Part shown: in pieces, positions 36,055 through 45,400 of the stretch
Layout of the letters: each line of letters begins with the position of its first letter
Numbering within the stretch: position 1 is the first letter of the stretch
NCBI RefSeq assembly: GCF_000719095.1
Contig: NZ_JOEH01000021.1
Span: 186,001 to 250,000 of the forward strand
Direction of reading: 5' to 3'
DNA from: Streptacidiphilus jeojiense
Lineage (GTDB): Bacteria; Actinomycetota; Actinomycetes; Streptomycetales; Streptomycetaceae
Length of the DNA: 64,000 bases
The notes under the pieces: generated by a model
What the model saw: only the letters and a program-made list of their open reading frames with translations
Databases searched by the model: none
Told to the model about the DNA's origin: nothing
Program-made: the position numbers and the translations under genes

Positions 36055-37806
36055 GTGACCACAGCAGGTTCCCGTGCGGGCAGGGCAACCGCCCTGCTCG
36101 GCACCGTAGCCCTCGCCGTCTCGGCCACCACCCTGGGCAGCACCGCCGCCCATGCCGCACCCAGCGCCGCCACCACCCTGGTGGTCGACGCCAACCAGCC
36201 CTTCCGCACCGTCACCCATGTCGCCTCGGGCAGCCTCTACGGGCTGGCCAACGCCGGAGTCCCGGCCGCGAGCGTGGTAGCCCCGCTGCACCCCAACACC
36301 TTCGTCCAGATGGCGCCGGGCGGTACCCAGCTGCCCAACGGCGAGCCGGCCCCGGCCGGCGACGCGCTGAAGGTGGCCGCCGAGGCTGCCGGCGCCGGGG
36401 CCAAGGTGGTGGTCCGGATGCCCGACTGGTACCCCAACTTCCCCTACCAGTGGGTGAGCTGGAGCAACTGGCTGTCCGCCGTGGACACCCAGGTCGCCTC
36501 GGTCAAGGCGTCCGGCGCGAGCAACATCAGCGCCTACGAGCTGTGGAACGAACCCGACTGGACCTGGAACACCAGCTCGGCGGGCAGCTTCGACTCCGGC
36601 TGGGCCACCACCTACAAGGAGGTCCGCGCCAAGGACACCACCACACCGATCCAGGGCCCGAGCTACTCGGCCTGGAACCTCGGCTGGATGACCACCTTCC
36701 TCACCGACGCCAAGGCCAGCGGCACCCTCCCCGACATCGTCAGCTGGCACGAGCTCCAGGGCGACGCCAACATCGCCGCGGACGTGGCCGCCTACCGCAA
36801 CCTGGAGACCACTCTGGGGATCAGCCCGCGGCCGATCGCCATCGAGGAGTACGGCACCACCAGCGAGGTCGGCGTGCCCGGCGCGATGGTCGGCTATGTC
36901 GCCAAGTTCGAGCGCGCCGGGGTGAACAACGCCGAGATGGCCTTCTGGAACCACTACGGCACCCTCGGCGACACCCTGGTGGACACCGGCGGCGCACCCA
37001 ACGGCGCCTACTGGCTCTACTCCTGGTACGGGTCGATGACCGGCAGCATGGTCACCACCGTGCCGCCCGCGCAGACCGGCATCGACGGCGCCGCCTCCGT
37101 CAACAGCGCCGGCAACCAGGTCAGCGTGGTCTTCGGCGGCGGCAGCGGCGCCAGCGCGGTCACCGTCAACGGGCTCGGCTCGCTGAGCGCCTTCGGCAGC
37201 ACCGTGCACGTCAAGCTGGAGTACGCCCCCTCGCTGGGCCGCACCACCGCCGTCTCCGCCCCGTTCACCATCTCCGACACGGACTACCCGGTCGTCAACG
37301 GCTCGATCACGGTACCGGTGGCCACCAACGCGGCCTACGGCTACCACCTGGTGGTCACCCCCAGCGGCAGCTCCAGCACGCTGGCCGGGACCTACCAGAT
37401 CACCAACGTCAACAGCGGCCTGGCACTGGACACCGCGGGCGCCGGCACCGCCCAGGGCACCCTGGTCGACCAGGCCGCCTCCAGCAGCGGCAGCGACCAG
37501 TCCTGGACGCTGACGGCCGCCGGATCCGGCCTCTACAAGATCGTCAACAAGGCCAGTGGTCTGCTGCTGGGCATCACCAACGCCGGCACCGCCGACGGCG
37601 GAACCGCGCTGATCTGGGGCGACAACGGCACCGCGGACCACCTGTGGCAGCTGATCCCGGCCGGCAGCGGCCACTACAAGATCGCCAACTACAACAGCGG
37701 TCTGCTGCTCGGCGTCAGCGGCATGAGCACCGCCTCCGGCGCGCAGGTGCTGCAGTGGGACGACAACGGCACCGCCGACCACCTGTGGAACCTGACCGCC
37801 CGCTGA
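36055..37806 (+). CDS. Secreted clan-A glycoside hydrolase with C-terminal ricin-type (CBM13-like) domain
   Basis: A 583-residue secreted enzyme. A signal peptide ends near residue 35 (AAHA/AP). The (beta/alpha)8 domain (~40-335) has YELWNEPDW with the acid/base Glu (~166) and IAIEEYGTTSE with the nucleophile Glu (~264), as in clan GH-A families such as GH39. A beta-sandwich (~345-440) follows, then a ricin B-like lectin with repeated segments (GLALDT, GLLLGIT, GLLLGVSG; W at repeat ends). The GTG at 36055 is set by AGGAGA. Context suggests it attacks a plant arabinoglycan outside the cell, feeding the importer just upstream. The exact family is uncertain. Confidence 0.85.
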   Translation: MTTAGSRAGRATALLGTVALAVSATTLGSTAAHAAPSAATTLVVDANQPFRTVTHVASGSLYGLANAGVPAASVVAPLHPNTFVQMAPGGTQLPNGEPAPAGDALKVAAEAAGAGAKVVVRMPDWYPNFPYQWVSWSNWLSAVDTQVASVKASGASNISAYELWNEPDWTWNTSSAGSFDSGWATTYKEVRAKDTTTPIQGPSYSAWNLGWMTTFLTDAKASGTLPDIVSWHELQGDANIAADVAAYRNLETTLGISPRPIAIEEYGTTSEVGVPGAMVGYVAKFERAGVNNAEMAFWNHYGTLGDTLVDTGGAPNGAYWLYSWYGSMTGSMVTTVPPAQTGIDGAASVNSAGNQVSVVFGGGSGASAVTVNGLGSLSAFGSTVHVKLEYAPSLGRTTAVSAPFTISDTDYPVVNGSITVPVATNAAYGYHLVVTPSGSSSTLAGTYQITNVNSGLALDTAGAGTAQGTLVDQAASSSGSDQSWTLTAAGSGLYKIVNKASGLLLGITNAGTADGGTALIWGDNGTADHLWQLIPAGSGHYKIANYNSGLLLGVSGMSTASGAQVLQWDDNGTADHLWNLTAR

Positions 37807-37838
37807 CCCGGCGGCGCCACCGGCCCGCCCCCGCCGTC

Positions 37839-37877
37839 CTGCCCCCGCCGTCCTGGACCTCAGGGCGGCGGGGGCAG
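37839..37877. terminator. Hairpin between convergent genes
   Basis: A 17-base stem, 37839-37855 with 37861-37877, one mismatch, loop of five. The right arm and loop overlap the stop codon and last codons of the minus-strand phosphatase gene, so one hairpin can serve both directions. Confidence 0.7.
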
Positions 37878-39992
37878 CGGCTGTTCGGACCAGATGGTCT
37901 TGCCCCGGGGGTTGTAGCGGGTGCCCCAGCGGCTGCTGATGTGCATCACCAGGAACAGCCCGCGGCCGCCCTCGTCGCCGTCGGCGGCCAGCCGCATGTG
38001 CGGTGCGCTGCTGCTGGCGTCGGAGACCTCGCAGGAGAGCGTGCCGGCCCGGATCAGCCGCAGCGTCACCGCCCCCTGGCCGTAGCGGATGGCGTTGGTG
38101 ACCAGCTCGCTGACGATCAGTTCGGTGGAGTCGACCAGCTCGTCGAGCCCCCAGGCGGTGAGCTGGCGCCGGGTCAGATCGCGGGCGGTGGAGACGATGG
38201 ACGGCTCGGCCGGCAGGGTCCAGTGCGCGACCTGGTCGGCGTCCAGCACGCTGGTGCGGGCCAGCAGCAGGATGGCGTCCTGCTCGGGGCGGTCGGTGGC
38301 CAGGGCGTAGGCGACGGCGTCGCACAGCGACTGCAGGTCCTGGTCGGGCTGGGCCAGCACCTGGGCCAGCCGGCCGCTGCCGTTCCCGCTGCCGTTCCCG
38401 GCTCCGTCGGCGTTCCCGTTCCCGCTCGCGCCGCCCGCGGCCCGCAGGCCGTCGGTGGCCAGGGCGAGCAGGCTGCCGGCCGGCAGCCGCAGCTGCGCCG
38501 AGGGGTAGCCCGCCTCGCCGGAGCCCAGCCGGGCTCCCACCGGGACGTCCAGCGGCAGCTCGGTGCCGTCCGGGCCGAGGACCAGCGGTGTGCGGTGCCC
38601 GGCGCTGGCACCGTCGCAGCCGCCGGTGACCGGGTCGTAGACCAGGTAGAGGCAGGAGGCGGTGGCCGGCTCGCCGCCGCTGTCGCGGGCCAGCCGCTGC
38701 ATGGTCTCGTCCAGCCGGCCCAGCAGCTCGTCCGGGGCCAGGTCCTGGGCGGCCAGGGTCTGCACCGCGGTGCGCAGCTGGCCCATGGCCGCGGCGGTCT
38801 CGATGCCGTGGCCGGCGACCTCCCCCACCACCAGGGCCACCCGGGCCCCGGACAGCGGGACCAGGTCGTACCAGGCGCCGCCGGTGCCCGCGGGCAGGTA
38901 GAGGTGGGCGGTGGTGATCGCGGCCAGCGGCGGGGGCGGGGAGGGCAGCAGATGGCGCTGGAGCGCGGTGGCGATCGAGCGCTGCCGGGTGAAGCTGTGC
39001 GCCCGTTCGACGCTCATGGCGGCCCGCGCGGCCAGCTCCCCGGCCAGTTCCAGGTCCCGCTCGGTGAAGGGCTCCCGGTGCCGGTCCCGGTAGAAGCCGA
39101 CCAGGCCGAAGAGCACCCCGTGCGCGGCCAGCGGGGCCACGATCAGCGAGTCCACCAGGGCGTCGTCCACCTGGCCGGCGCCGGGGGAGCGCAGGTAGGG
39201 CCACTGGTCCCGGCCCTGTTCGGCCAGGTCGGTGAGCAGCCGCGGCCGCAGGTCCTCCAGGCTCTGGGTGAACGGGGTGGGGAACGGCACCGTGGTCAGC
39301 GCGCCGAGCTCCACGGTGACGAGCTGCTGCGCGCCGGTGGAGCGGTGCGCCACCCGGCGCAGCGGCAGTGCGGCGTCCACCGGGCCCGGGCGCAGTTCCT
39401 GGCCGCGCAGGGCGTCGTCGCGCAGGTCCACCACGACCGTGTCGGCGAACCTGGGCACCGCGACCACCGCCAGCTCGTCGGCGGTGGCGGCCGGGTCCAG
39501 CGAGGTCCCGATGGTCCGGTGGCCCTCGTGCAGGGTGGCCAGGCGCTCCAGGGCCTGCTCACGCTCGGTGACGTCCTCGACCACGGCGGCGAGACCCAGC
39601 ACCTGCCGCGCCTCGTCCCTGAGCCGGAACAGCGAGACCGAGGCCACCATCTCCCGGGTCGGGTCGCCGGGCGGGAAGCCGCGCACCAGCCGGCCTCGGA
39701 CGGCGGTTCCGGAGGCCAGCACGGCGCGGGCGAGGTCGGCCACCTCCGGGGTGATCATGTCCGGGGCGACCTCGTCCAGCCGGTGGCCGCGCACGTCGTC
39801 GTCGGGCAGGCCGCGGACGCCGCGCGCGGTGTGGTTGAAGCGGACCACCCGGAACTCGTCGTCCAGGATGAACAGGCCGGACAGGGCCTCCTGGAACAGG
39901 GCGTCCAGCAGGGCCGTGTCGGTCGCGGCCGGCCGTCTCCCGGGCATCTCCGCCTCCGTCCCTGCTCCGTCGCGCCGGTTCACCATCAGCAT
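37860..39992 (-). CDS. PAS-GAF-PP2C(SpoIIE-type)-HATPase fusion, anti-anti-sigma/anti-sigma regulator
   Basis: About 710 residues: PAS (~25-145), GAF (~150-340), SpoIIE/RsbU-type PP2C domain (~355-580) and an RsbW-like serine-kinase HATPase domain (~595-710). The kinase motifs look intact (ELIVSELVTNAIRYG, GRGLFLV). In the PP2C domain two usual metal-binding aspartates are changed: the GGDWYD motif reads GGAWYD (Ala373) and GDVxGHG reads GEVAGHG (Glu391). A Gly/Asn/Ser repeat (~522-540) interrupts the domain end. The ATG at 39992 has GGAG seven bases upstream; a GTG at 40097 is a poor alternative. Such proteins steer stress sigma factors by (de)phosphorylating anti-anti-sigma partners, none of which is coded here. 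Confidence 0.88.
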   Translation of the reverse strand: MLMVNRRDGAGTEAEMPGRRPAATDTALLDALFQEALSGLFILDDEFRVVRFNHTARGVRGLPDDDVRGHRLDEVAPDMITPEVADLARAVLASGTAVRGRLVRGFPPGDPTREMVASVSLFRLRDEARQVLGLAAVVEDVTEREQALERLATLHEGHRTIGTSLDPAATADELAVVAVPRFADTVVVDLRDDALRGQELRPGPVDAALPLRRVAHRSTGAQQLVTVELGALTTVPFPTPFTQSLEDLRPRLLTDLAEQGRDQWPYLRSPGAGQVDDALVDSLIVAPLAAHGVLFGLVGFYRDRHREPFTERDLELAGELAARAAMSVERAHSFTRQRSIATALQRHLLPSPPPPLAAITTAHLYLPAGTGGAWYDLVPLSGARVALVVGEVAGHGIETAAAMGQLRTAVQTLAAQDLAPDELLGRLDETMQRLARDSGGEPATASCLYLVYDPVTGGCDGASAGHRTPLVLGPDGTELPLDVPVGARLGSGEAGYPSAQLRLPAGSLLALATDGLRAAGGASGNGNADGAGNGSGNGSGRLAQVLAQPDQDLQSLCDAVAYALATDRPEQDAILLLARTSVLDADQVAHWTLPAEPSIVSTARDLTRRQLTAWGLDELVDSTELIVSELVTNAIRYGQGAVTLRLIRAGTLSCEVSDASSSAPHMRLAADGDEGGRGLFLVMHISSRWGTRYNPRGKTIWSEQPLPPPP

Positions 39993-40117
39993 CACAGCGC
40001 TCCGGTTCGCCGCAACTCGGCCGGCCGGACGGTTGCTCCGCCGGGGATGGGTGGGAGACGTGTCGGTCCCCGATGAATCGGTGGTCTGCCGTTCCACGAA
40101 CGTTCAACCGTCCGCCC

Positions 40118-40146
40118 CTGACTGCGGTGTGGTCATGTCATAGGTT
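40118..40146 (+). promoter_or_regulatory. Putative promoter of the ABC exporter operon
   Basis: CTGACT (40118-40123) and TAGGTT (40141-40146) are spaced by 17 bases. Transcription would start near 40153, about 20 bases before the ATG at 40173, leaving a short leader with the GAGAAGGGG ribosome site. Confidence 0.5.
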
Positions 40147-40172
40147 CCCTGAGTGTCTTGTGAGAAGGGGCT

Positions 40173-41120
40173 ATGGGGACGCAACGTGTGGTGCGGGCTC
40201 GTGGGGTGACCAAGTGCTTCGGCGATGTCGTCGCACTGGACGGTGTCGATCTGGATCTGCTGCCCGGGCGGATCCACGGTCTGGTCGGGCCGAACGGCGC
40301 GGGCAAGACGACGCTGCTCGGGCTGCTGCTCGGGCTGGCCGTCGCCGACTCCGGCGACCTCGAGATCCTGGGCAGGCCGGTCGGGCGGGCCCTGGCGGCC
40401 CCCGGCGGCGTCGCCGGATTCGTGGACGGGCCCGGCCTGTACCCCTCGCTGACCGCCCGGCAGAACCTGGCCGCACTGGCCGCCCTGCGCGGTCAGAACG
40501 CCCGGACGGCGCGGCCGCGGATCGACGGCGCGCTGGCCGAGGTCGGGCTCACCGACGTCGCCGACGACAAGGCGCGCGGCTTCTCGCTGGGGATGCGTCA
40601 GCGGCTCGGTCTGGCCGCCGCCCTGCTGACCGACCCCCGGCTGCTGGTGCTGGACGAGCCCGCCAACGGTCTCGACCCGGCCGGCAAGAAGCACGTGCAC
40701 GGCGTGCTCACCCGGCTCGCGGCCGAGGGCACCACGGTGGTGCTCTCCAGCCACCGGATGGACGACCTGGAGGCGCTCTGCTCCGAGGTCACCATCCTGG
40801 CCACCGGACGGGTCCGCTTCTCCGGCCCGCTGGACAAGCTGGCGGGCGAGAGCCGTGAGCTGGAGTACCGGCTGCTCAGCTCCGCCCCGGAGGCCGCGCG
40901 CCGGCTGGCGGCCGGGACGGCCGGGATCCGCGTGGTCGAGGAGTCGGCGGCCTGGCGCGGCGCCGAGGCGCTGGTCGTCAGCGCCCAGCTGCCCGCCCTG
41001 GACGAACTGGTGGCCGCACTGGTGCGGGCGGACATCGCGGTGCGCGAGCTGGCCCCCGTGGTGTCGCCGCTGGAGGCCGCGTTCCTGGCCCTGACCGAGC
41101 AGCAGGAGGCCGACGCATGA
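40173..41120 (+). CDS. ABC transporter ATP-binding protein
   Basis: A 315-residue single ATPase of the exporter/DrrA-like type: Walker A GPNGAGKTTLL, signature FSLGMRQRLGLA, Walker B LLVLDEPANGLDP, H-loop SSHRMDDLE, and a C-terminal extension of about 100 residues. It pairs with the membrane protein that starts in its stop codon. The cargo is unknown. Confidence 0.92.
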   Translation: MGTQRVVRARGVTKCFGDVVALDGVDLDLLPGRIHGLVGPNGAGKTTLLGLLLGLAVADSGDLEILGRPVGRALAAPGGVAGFVDGPGLYPSLTARQNLAALAALRGQNARTARPRIDGALAEVGLTDVADDKARGFSLGMRQRLGLAAALLTDPRLLVLDEPANGLDPAGKKHVHGVLTRLAAEGTTVVLSSHRMDDLEALCSEVTILATGRVRFSGPLDKLAGESRELEYRLLSSAPEAARRLAAGTAGIRVVEESAAWRGAEALVVSAQLPALDELVAALVRADIAVRELAPVVSPLEAAFLALTEQQEADA

Positions 41121-42499
41121 CCATGACCGTCGCCGACGACCAGGTCGACGGCACCGAGGCCGGCCCCGAGCCCGACGCGGTCCAGGTCCCGGTGACCCGC
41201 GCCTACCGCTTCGAACTGGTCAAGCTGGTCTCGCAGTGGCGGATCCGGCTGCTGGTGCTGGTCTGCTGGACGGTGCCGGGGCTGTTCGTCGCCGCGGTGA
41301 GCCAGCAGAGCACGCTGCCCACCGACACCCTCTTCGGCCGCTGGATGCACGCCACCGGATGGGCCGGACCGCTGGTGGTGCTGGGCTTCGCCGGCTCCTG
41401 GGCGCTGCCGCTGATCACCTCGGTGGTCGCCGGCGACGTGTTCGCCGCCGAGGACCGGCTCGGGACCTGGCGCCATCTGCTGGTGGCGGTCCGCTCGCTG
41501 CGGCGGATCTTCGCGGCCAAGGCGCTGGCGGCGCTGACCGTCATCCTGCTGCTGGTGGCCGGGCTGGTGGCGTCCGCCTCGGTCGGCGGCCTGCTGTCGG
41601 TCGGCGACCAGCGGCTGGTCGGCCTCGACGGTCATCTGCTGTCGCCCTCCGGCGCGGCCGGGAACGTGCTGCTCGCCTGGGTCTGCGTGCTCGCCCCCAC
41701 GCTGGCACTGGCCGCGATCGGGCTGCTCGGGTCGGTCGTGCTGGGGCGCTCCCCGATGGGGCTGCTGCTGCCGGCGCTGGTCGCGGTCGCGATGCAGCTG
41801 GCGCAGATGCTGCCGCTGCCGGTCGCGCTGCGCCTGGCCCTGCCCGGCTACGCCTTCATCGCCTGGCACGGACTGTTCACCAGCCCGGGGCAGCCGCGCG
41901 AGCTGCTGATCTCGGTCGCGGTCAGCCTGGTGTGGACGGCGGTGGCCACCTGGCTGGCCTACCGGCTGTTCCTGCGGCGGGACTTCACCAATGCGAGCGA
42001 CGACGGCATCGGCCGCCGCGCGCTCCCGGTGGCGCTGCTGCCGCTGGTCGCCCTGCTGGCCGTCGGCTTCGGCGCCGTCGCGGTGGCCACGCCCTCGCTG
42101 GGTTCCGGGATCTCGCAGGCCAAGGTGCAGCAGTCGGTGGCAACCGCCTTCGCCCACCTCTACCGGCTGCAGACCGAGCAGCTGCAGCGCCCCGCCGTCA
42201 CCGAGGCGCAGCTGCAGGCCACCGCGGTGTGCGACCGCAGCGACGGCCAGGTCGACCCCGAGGGTCCGGGCAACGACTGGCGCTGCGTCGTCAGCTGGCA
42301 CCTGCCCGGCGCCGCGGCCCCCGGGTCGGCGGTCTACCAGCTCGACGTCACCTCGGACGGCCGGATCGAGGCCGACGGTGACGGTCCGAAGGACGTGAAC
42401 GGCTATTTCCTGGTGCGGACCCCGACCGGGGACGCGCCGAACCCGCTGTGGCAGTTCGACAGCGATGTCGAGCTGATCCCCGCCTCCCCGAAGGGATGA
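41117..42499 (+). CDS. ABC transporter permease with C-terminal extracytoplasmic domain
   Basis: A 460-residue membrane protein with about seven helices up to residue ~325 (last helix ALLPLVALLAVGFGAVAVA), then a soluble tail of about 130 residues. The tail contains two cysteines (TAVCDRSDG, DWRCVVSW) that could form a disulphide and ends with a beta-rich stretch. This tail is not a usual part of ABC-2 permeases. The gene overlaps the ATPase by four bases and is followed four bases later by the secreted phosphoesterase, making a three-gene unit. Confidence 0.85.
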   Translation: MTMTVADDQVDGTEAGPEPDAVQVPVTRAYRFELVKLVSQWRIRLLVLVCWTVPGLFVAAVSQQSTLPTDTLFGRWMHATGWAGPLVVLGFAGSWALPLITSVVAGDVFAAEDRLGTWRHLLVAVRSLRRIFAAKALAALTVILLLVAGLVASASVGGLLSVGDQRLVGLDGHLLSPSGAAGNVLLAWVCVLAPTLALAAIGLLGSVVLGRSPMGLLLPALVAVAMQLAQMLPLPVALRLALPGYAFIAWHGLFTSPGQPRELLISVAVSLVWTAVATWLAYRLFLRRDFTNASDDGIGRRALPVALLPLVALLAVGFGAVAVATPSLGSGISQAKVQQSVATAFAHLYRLQTEQLQRPAVTEAQLQATAVCDRSDGQVDPEGPGNDWRCVVSWHLPGAAAPGSAVYQLDVTSDGRIEADGDGPKDVNGYFLVRTPTGDAPNPLWQFDSDVELIPASPKG

Positions 42500-42503
42500 G
42501 TCC

Positions 42504-45272
42504 ATGCAGGTAACGCGCCGCCGCCGGGATGTCGAGAAGGAGCAGCTGGTCCTCCTCGGAAGATCCGTCAGCCGCCGGGCCACGCTGGTCACCGCATGCG
42601 TGACCGCGCTGGCCCTGGCCGCCACCGGCACTGCCTTCGCCTCGACGCACCAGTTCGGCACCCAGCAGGTCGGCCAGGTCACCTCAAAGGGCCAGGTCAT
42701 CTCCAGCGACCAGTACATCGCCCCGTACGGCAGCCGGCTGGTCATCAACGACGGCAAGATCATGTCGTCCACGGTCAGCCCGGACGGCGGCCACCTCGCC
42801 GCCGCGGTCACCGACGGCGACGCCGCGCTGGTGGTGGTGGACCTGAAGACCGGTCAGGTGAAGCAGCGGATCGGCAGCGCCGCCGCGGACGACCTGCACA
42901 TCAGCAGCAGCTCGGTGGGCCAGGAGGGCCCGACGTACTCGCCCGACGGCACGCAGCTGTGGCTGGGTCAGACCGACGGCTACACCAGGTTCACCGTGAA
43001 CCCGGACGGCACCCTGGCCAACCCGGTGGCCGTGCCGATCGCGGCCGACGGCGCCAAGCACGCGCTGGTCGGCGCGGCGGTGTTCTCGGCCGACGGCTCG
43101 ACCGTGTACTCCGCCGTCAACGGGCAGAACCGGGTGGTGGCCATCGACGCCGCCACCGGGACGGTCGAGCAGAGCTGGGCGGTGGGCAACGCCCCGCGCG
43201 GCCTGGCCCTGGTCGGCGGCAAGCTCTACGTCAGCAACGAGGGCGGACGGGCGGCGAAGGCCGGGGAGTACACCCTCAACTCCTACAACACCCAGGTGCC
43301 GGCCAGCCCGGTGACCGGTGCCACCACCACCGGCACGGTCAGCGTCATCGACCTGACGAACCCCTCCGCCGCCGTCGGCAGCATCGACGTCGGGCTGCAC
43401 CCGACCGCGGTGTACGCCAAGCAGGGAGCGGTGTTCGTCACCGACACCGCCAGCAACGACGTCGCGGTCATCGACACCAAGCGCGGCAGGGTCGTGCAGA
43501 CCATCGCCACCCAGCCCTGGCCGGAGGCGTCGGTGGGCTACGAGCCCGACGCGGTCACACTGACCGACGACGGCCACCTGCTGGTGACGCTCGGCCGGGC
43601 CAACGCGGTCGCCGTCTACCGCTACACCCGGCCGCAGGAGCCGGTCAGCTATGTCGGCCTGCTGCCGACCGACTACTTCCCCGCCGAGATCACCACCGTG
43701 GGCAACAAGGTGGTGGTCTCCAACACCCGTGGTATCGACGCCCTGCGGCCCACCACCGCGGCCGGCCACGACACCCACGACACCACCTCCAGCCTGACCC
43801 AGTTCACGCTGCCCAGCGACAGTGTCATCAGGGCCCAGACCGCCAAGGTCTTCCAGCAGAACGGCTGGACCAAGGGCGCGGTCACGCTGGCCAAGGGCAA
43901 GGCGAGCAGCCACGCCAAGCCGGTGCCGGTCCCGGCGCAGATAGGCGCCCCGTCGACGATCAAGCACGTCTTCCTGATCGTCAAGGAGAACCGCACCTAC
44001 GACCAGCTGTTCGGCGACATGGCGCAGGGCAACGGCGATGCCGCGCTGGCCCAGTTCGGCGAGAACGTGACGCCCAACCAGCACGCGCTGGCCGAGCAGT
44101 TCGGTCTCTACGACAACACCTACGACATCGGCACCAACTCCGCCGAGGGCCACAACTGGCTGATGCAGGCCGACGACCCGGAGTACACCGAGTCCTCGGC
44201 CGGCGAGTACCTGCGCAGTTACGACACCGAGGACGACGCGCTCGGGCACCAGGAGTCCGGCTTCCTGTGGACCGGAGCGCAGGCGGCCGGCAAGACCGTG
44301 CGGGACTTCGGCGAGTTCCAGCAGTTCCTCACCAAGCCGGCCACGGCCAGCTGGCAGAACCTGTACTGCGACGCCAAGACCATGGACGCCACCGGCCAGG
44401 GCACCGCCTACACCCTGAACTCCTCCTCGCCGATCCCCTCGCTCAACAGCGTGTCGGTGCCCGGCTTCCCCAAGTTCGACACCAGCGTCCCGGACCTGTA
44501 CCGGTACGAGATCTGGAAGCAGGACTTCGAGAAGAACGGTCCGGCGAACCTGAACATGTTCTGGCTCTCCAGCGACCACACCGGCGGACCGGCGAGCCCG
44601 GCCGCGCAGGTCGCCGACAACGACCTGGCCACCGGAAAGATGATCGACGAGATCACCCACAGCAAGTACTGGAAGGACTCGGCGATCTTCGTCGTCGAGG
44701 ACGACTCCCAGGCCGGCCTGGACCACGTCGACGGCCACCGGGCCCCGATCCAGATCATCAGCCCCTACGCCCAGCGCACCGGCGTGGTCGACGACCACTA
44801 CTACACGCAGATCACGATGATCCGCACCATCGAGCAGATCCTCGGGATCCACCCGATGAACCAGAAGGACAGCGCGGCCACCCCGATGACCGCGGCCTTC
44901 ACCAGCAAGCCGAACTACACGCCGTTCACCGCGCTGCCCAACCGGACCTCGCTGACCGACGGCCTCGCCACGCCGCCCAGTTGCGGCGTCGACACCCCGG
45001 CGCCGCAGGACCCCGCCGCCGCGGCGGTGCCGGCCACGACCACGCCGCCGGCCAGTGAGAAGGCGGTCGCGGCCAAGTGGGCCGGCTGGAAGGCGCAGCA
45101 GCGGCTCACCGGCACCAACGCGGTGCCCGACTACGCCAACCCGGCCCAGATGAACCACCTGACCTGGTACGAGACCCACAACTGGAAGACGCCCTACCCG
45201 GGCGAGACCACGATCTACGCCCCGAACGACGTGCCCGGCGCGTACATCCCCTCCTCCGACACCGACGGCTGA
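42504..45272 (+). CDS. Secreted beta-propeller / phosphoesterase (acid phosphatase or phospholipase C family) protein
   Basis: A 922-residue exported protein. A signal with SRRATLV before the hydrophobic stretch could use the Tat route; cleavage is likely near residue 47. Residues ~75-450 form a YncE-like seven-bladed beta propeller (repeated SPDG, DLKTGQV, VIDTKRGRVVQT). Residues ~485-800 are a PF04185 phosphoesterase: IVKENRTYDQLFGD carries the metal/nucleophile region and VVEDDSQAGLDHVDGHRAP the second metal cluster. It starts four bases after an ABC permease. The substrate could be a phospholipid, phosphodiester or sugar phosphate. Confidence 0.88.
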   Translation: MQVTRRRRDVEKEQLVLLGRSVSRRATLVTACVTALALAATGTAFASTHQFGTQQVGQVTSKGQVISSDQYIAPYGSRLVINDGKIMSSTVSPDGGHLAAAVTDGDAALVVVDLKTGQVKQRIGSAAADDLHISSSSVGQEGPTYSPDGTQLWLGQTDGYTRFTVNPDGTLANPVAVPIAADGAKHALVGAAVFSADGSTVYSAVNGQNRVVAIDAATGTVEQSWAVGNAPRGLALVGGKLYVSNEGGRAAKAGEYTLNSYNTQVPASPVTGATTTGTVSVIDLTNPSAAVGSIDVGLHPTAVYAKQGAVFVTDTASNDVAVIDTKRGRVVQTIATQPWPEASVGYEPDAVTLTDDGHLLVTLGRANAVAVYRYTRPQEPVSYVGLLPTDYFPAEITTVGNKVVVSNTRGIDALRPTTAAGHDTHDTTSSLTQFTLPSDSVIRAQTAKVFQQNGWTKGAVTLAKGKASSHAKPVPVPAQIGAPSTIKHVFLIVKENRTYDQLFGDMAQGNGDAALAQFGENVTPNQHALAEQFGLYDNTYDIGTNSAEGHNWLMQADDPEYTESSAGEYLRSYDTEDDALGHQESGFLWTGAQAAGKTVRDFGEFQQFLTKPATASWQNLYCDAKTMDATGQGTAYTLNSSSPIPSLNSVSVPGFPKFDTSVPDLYRYEIWKQDFEKNGPANLNMFWLSSDHTGGPASPAAQVADNDLATGKMIDEITHSKYWKDSAIFVVEDDSQAGLDHVDGHRAPIQIISPYAQRTGVVDDHYYTQITMIRTIEQILGIHPMNQKDSAATPMTAAFTSKPNYTPFTALPNRTSLTDGLATPPSCGVDTPAPQDPAAAAVPATTTPPASEKAVAAKWAGWKAQQRLTGTNAVPDYANPAQMNHLTWYETHNWKTPYPGETTIYAPNDVPGAYIPSSDTDG

Positions 45273-45282
45273 CGGTCCGTCA

Positions 45283-45309
45283 TAACGCTGCTTCTCTGAG
45301 GCGGCGTTA
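45283..45309 (+). terminator. Hairpin after the phosphoesterase gene
   Basis: TAACGCTGC (45283-45291) pairs with GCGGCGTTA (45301-45309), one wobble, around a 9-base loop, 11 bases after the stop codon. No T-tract follows. Confidence 0.6.
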
Positions 45310-45400
45310 AGGCCGGCCGATGGGTGCCCGAAGGCGCGGTTGGTGTGCTGGTCGAGGTGTCGGGGACGGACCCCGGCACCTCGACCGGAAGAAGGACACC

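Noticed and set aside
36450..40076. A 1208-codon plus-strand frame
   Set aside because: It crosses a secreted glycosidase in another frame and a whole minus-strand gene; Arg/Gln/Gly-rich composition is typical of a shadow.
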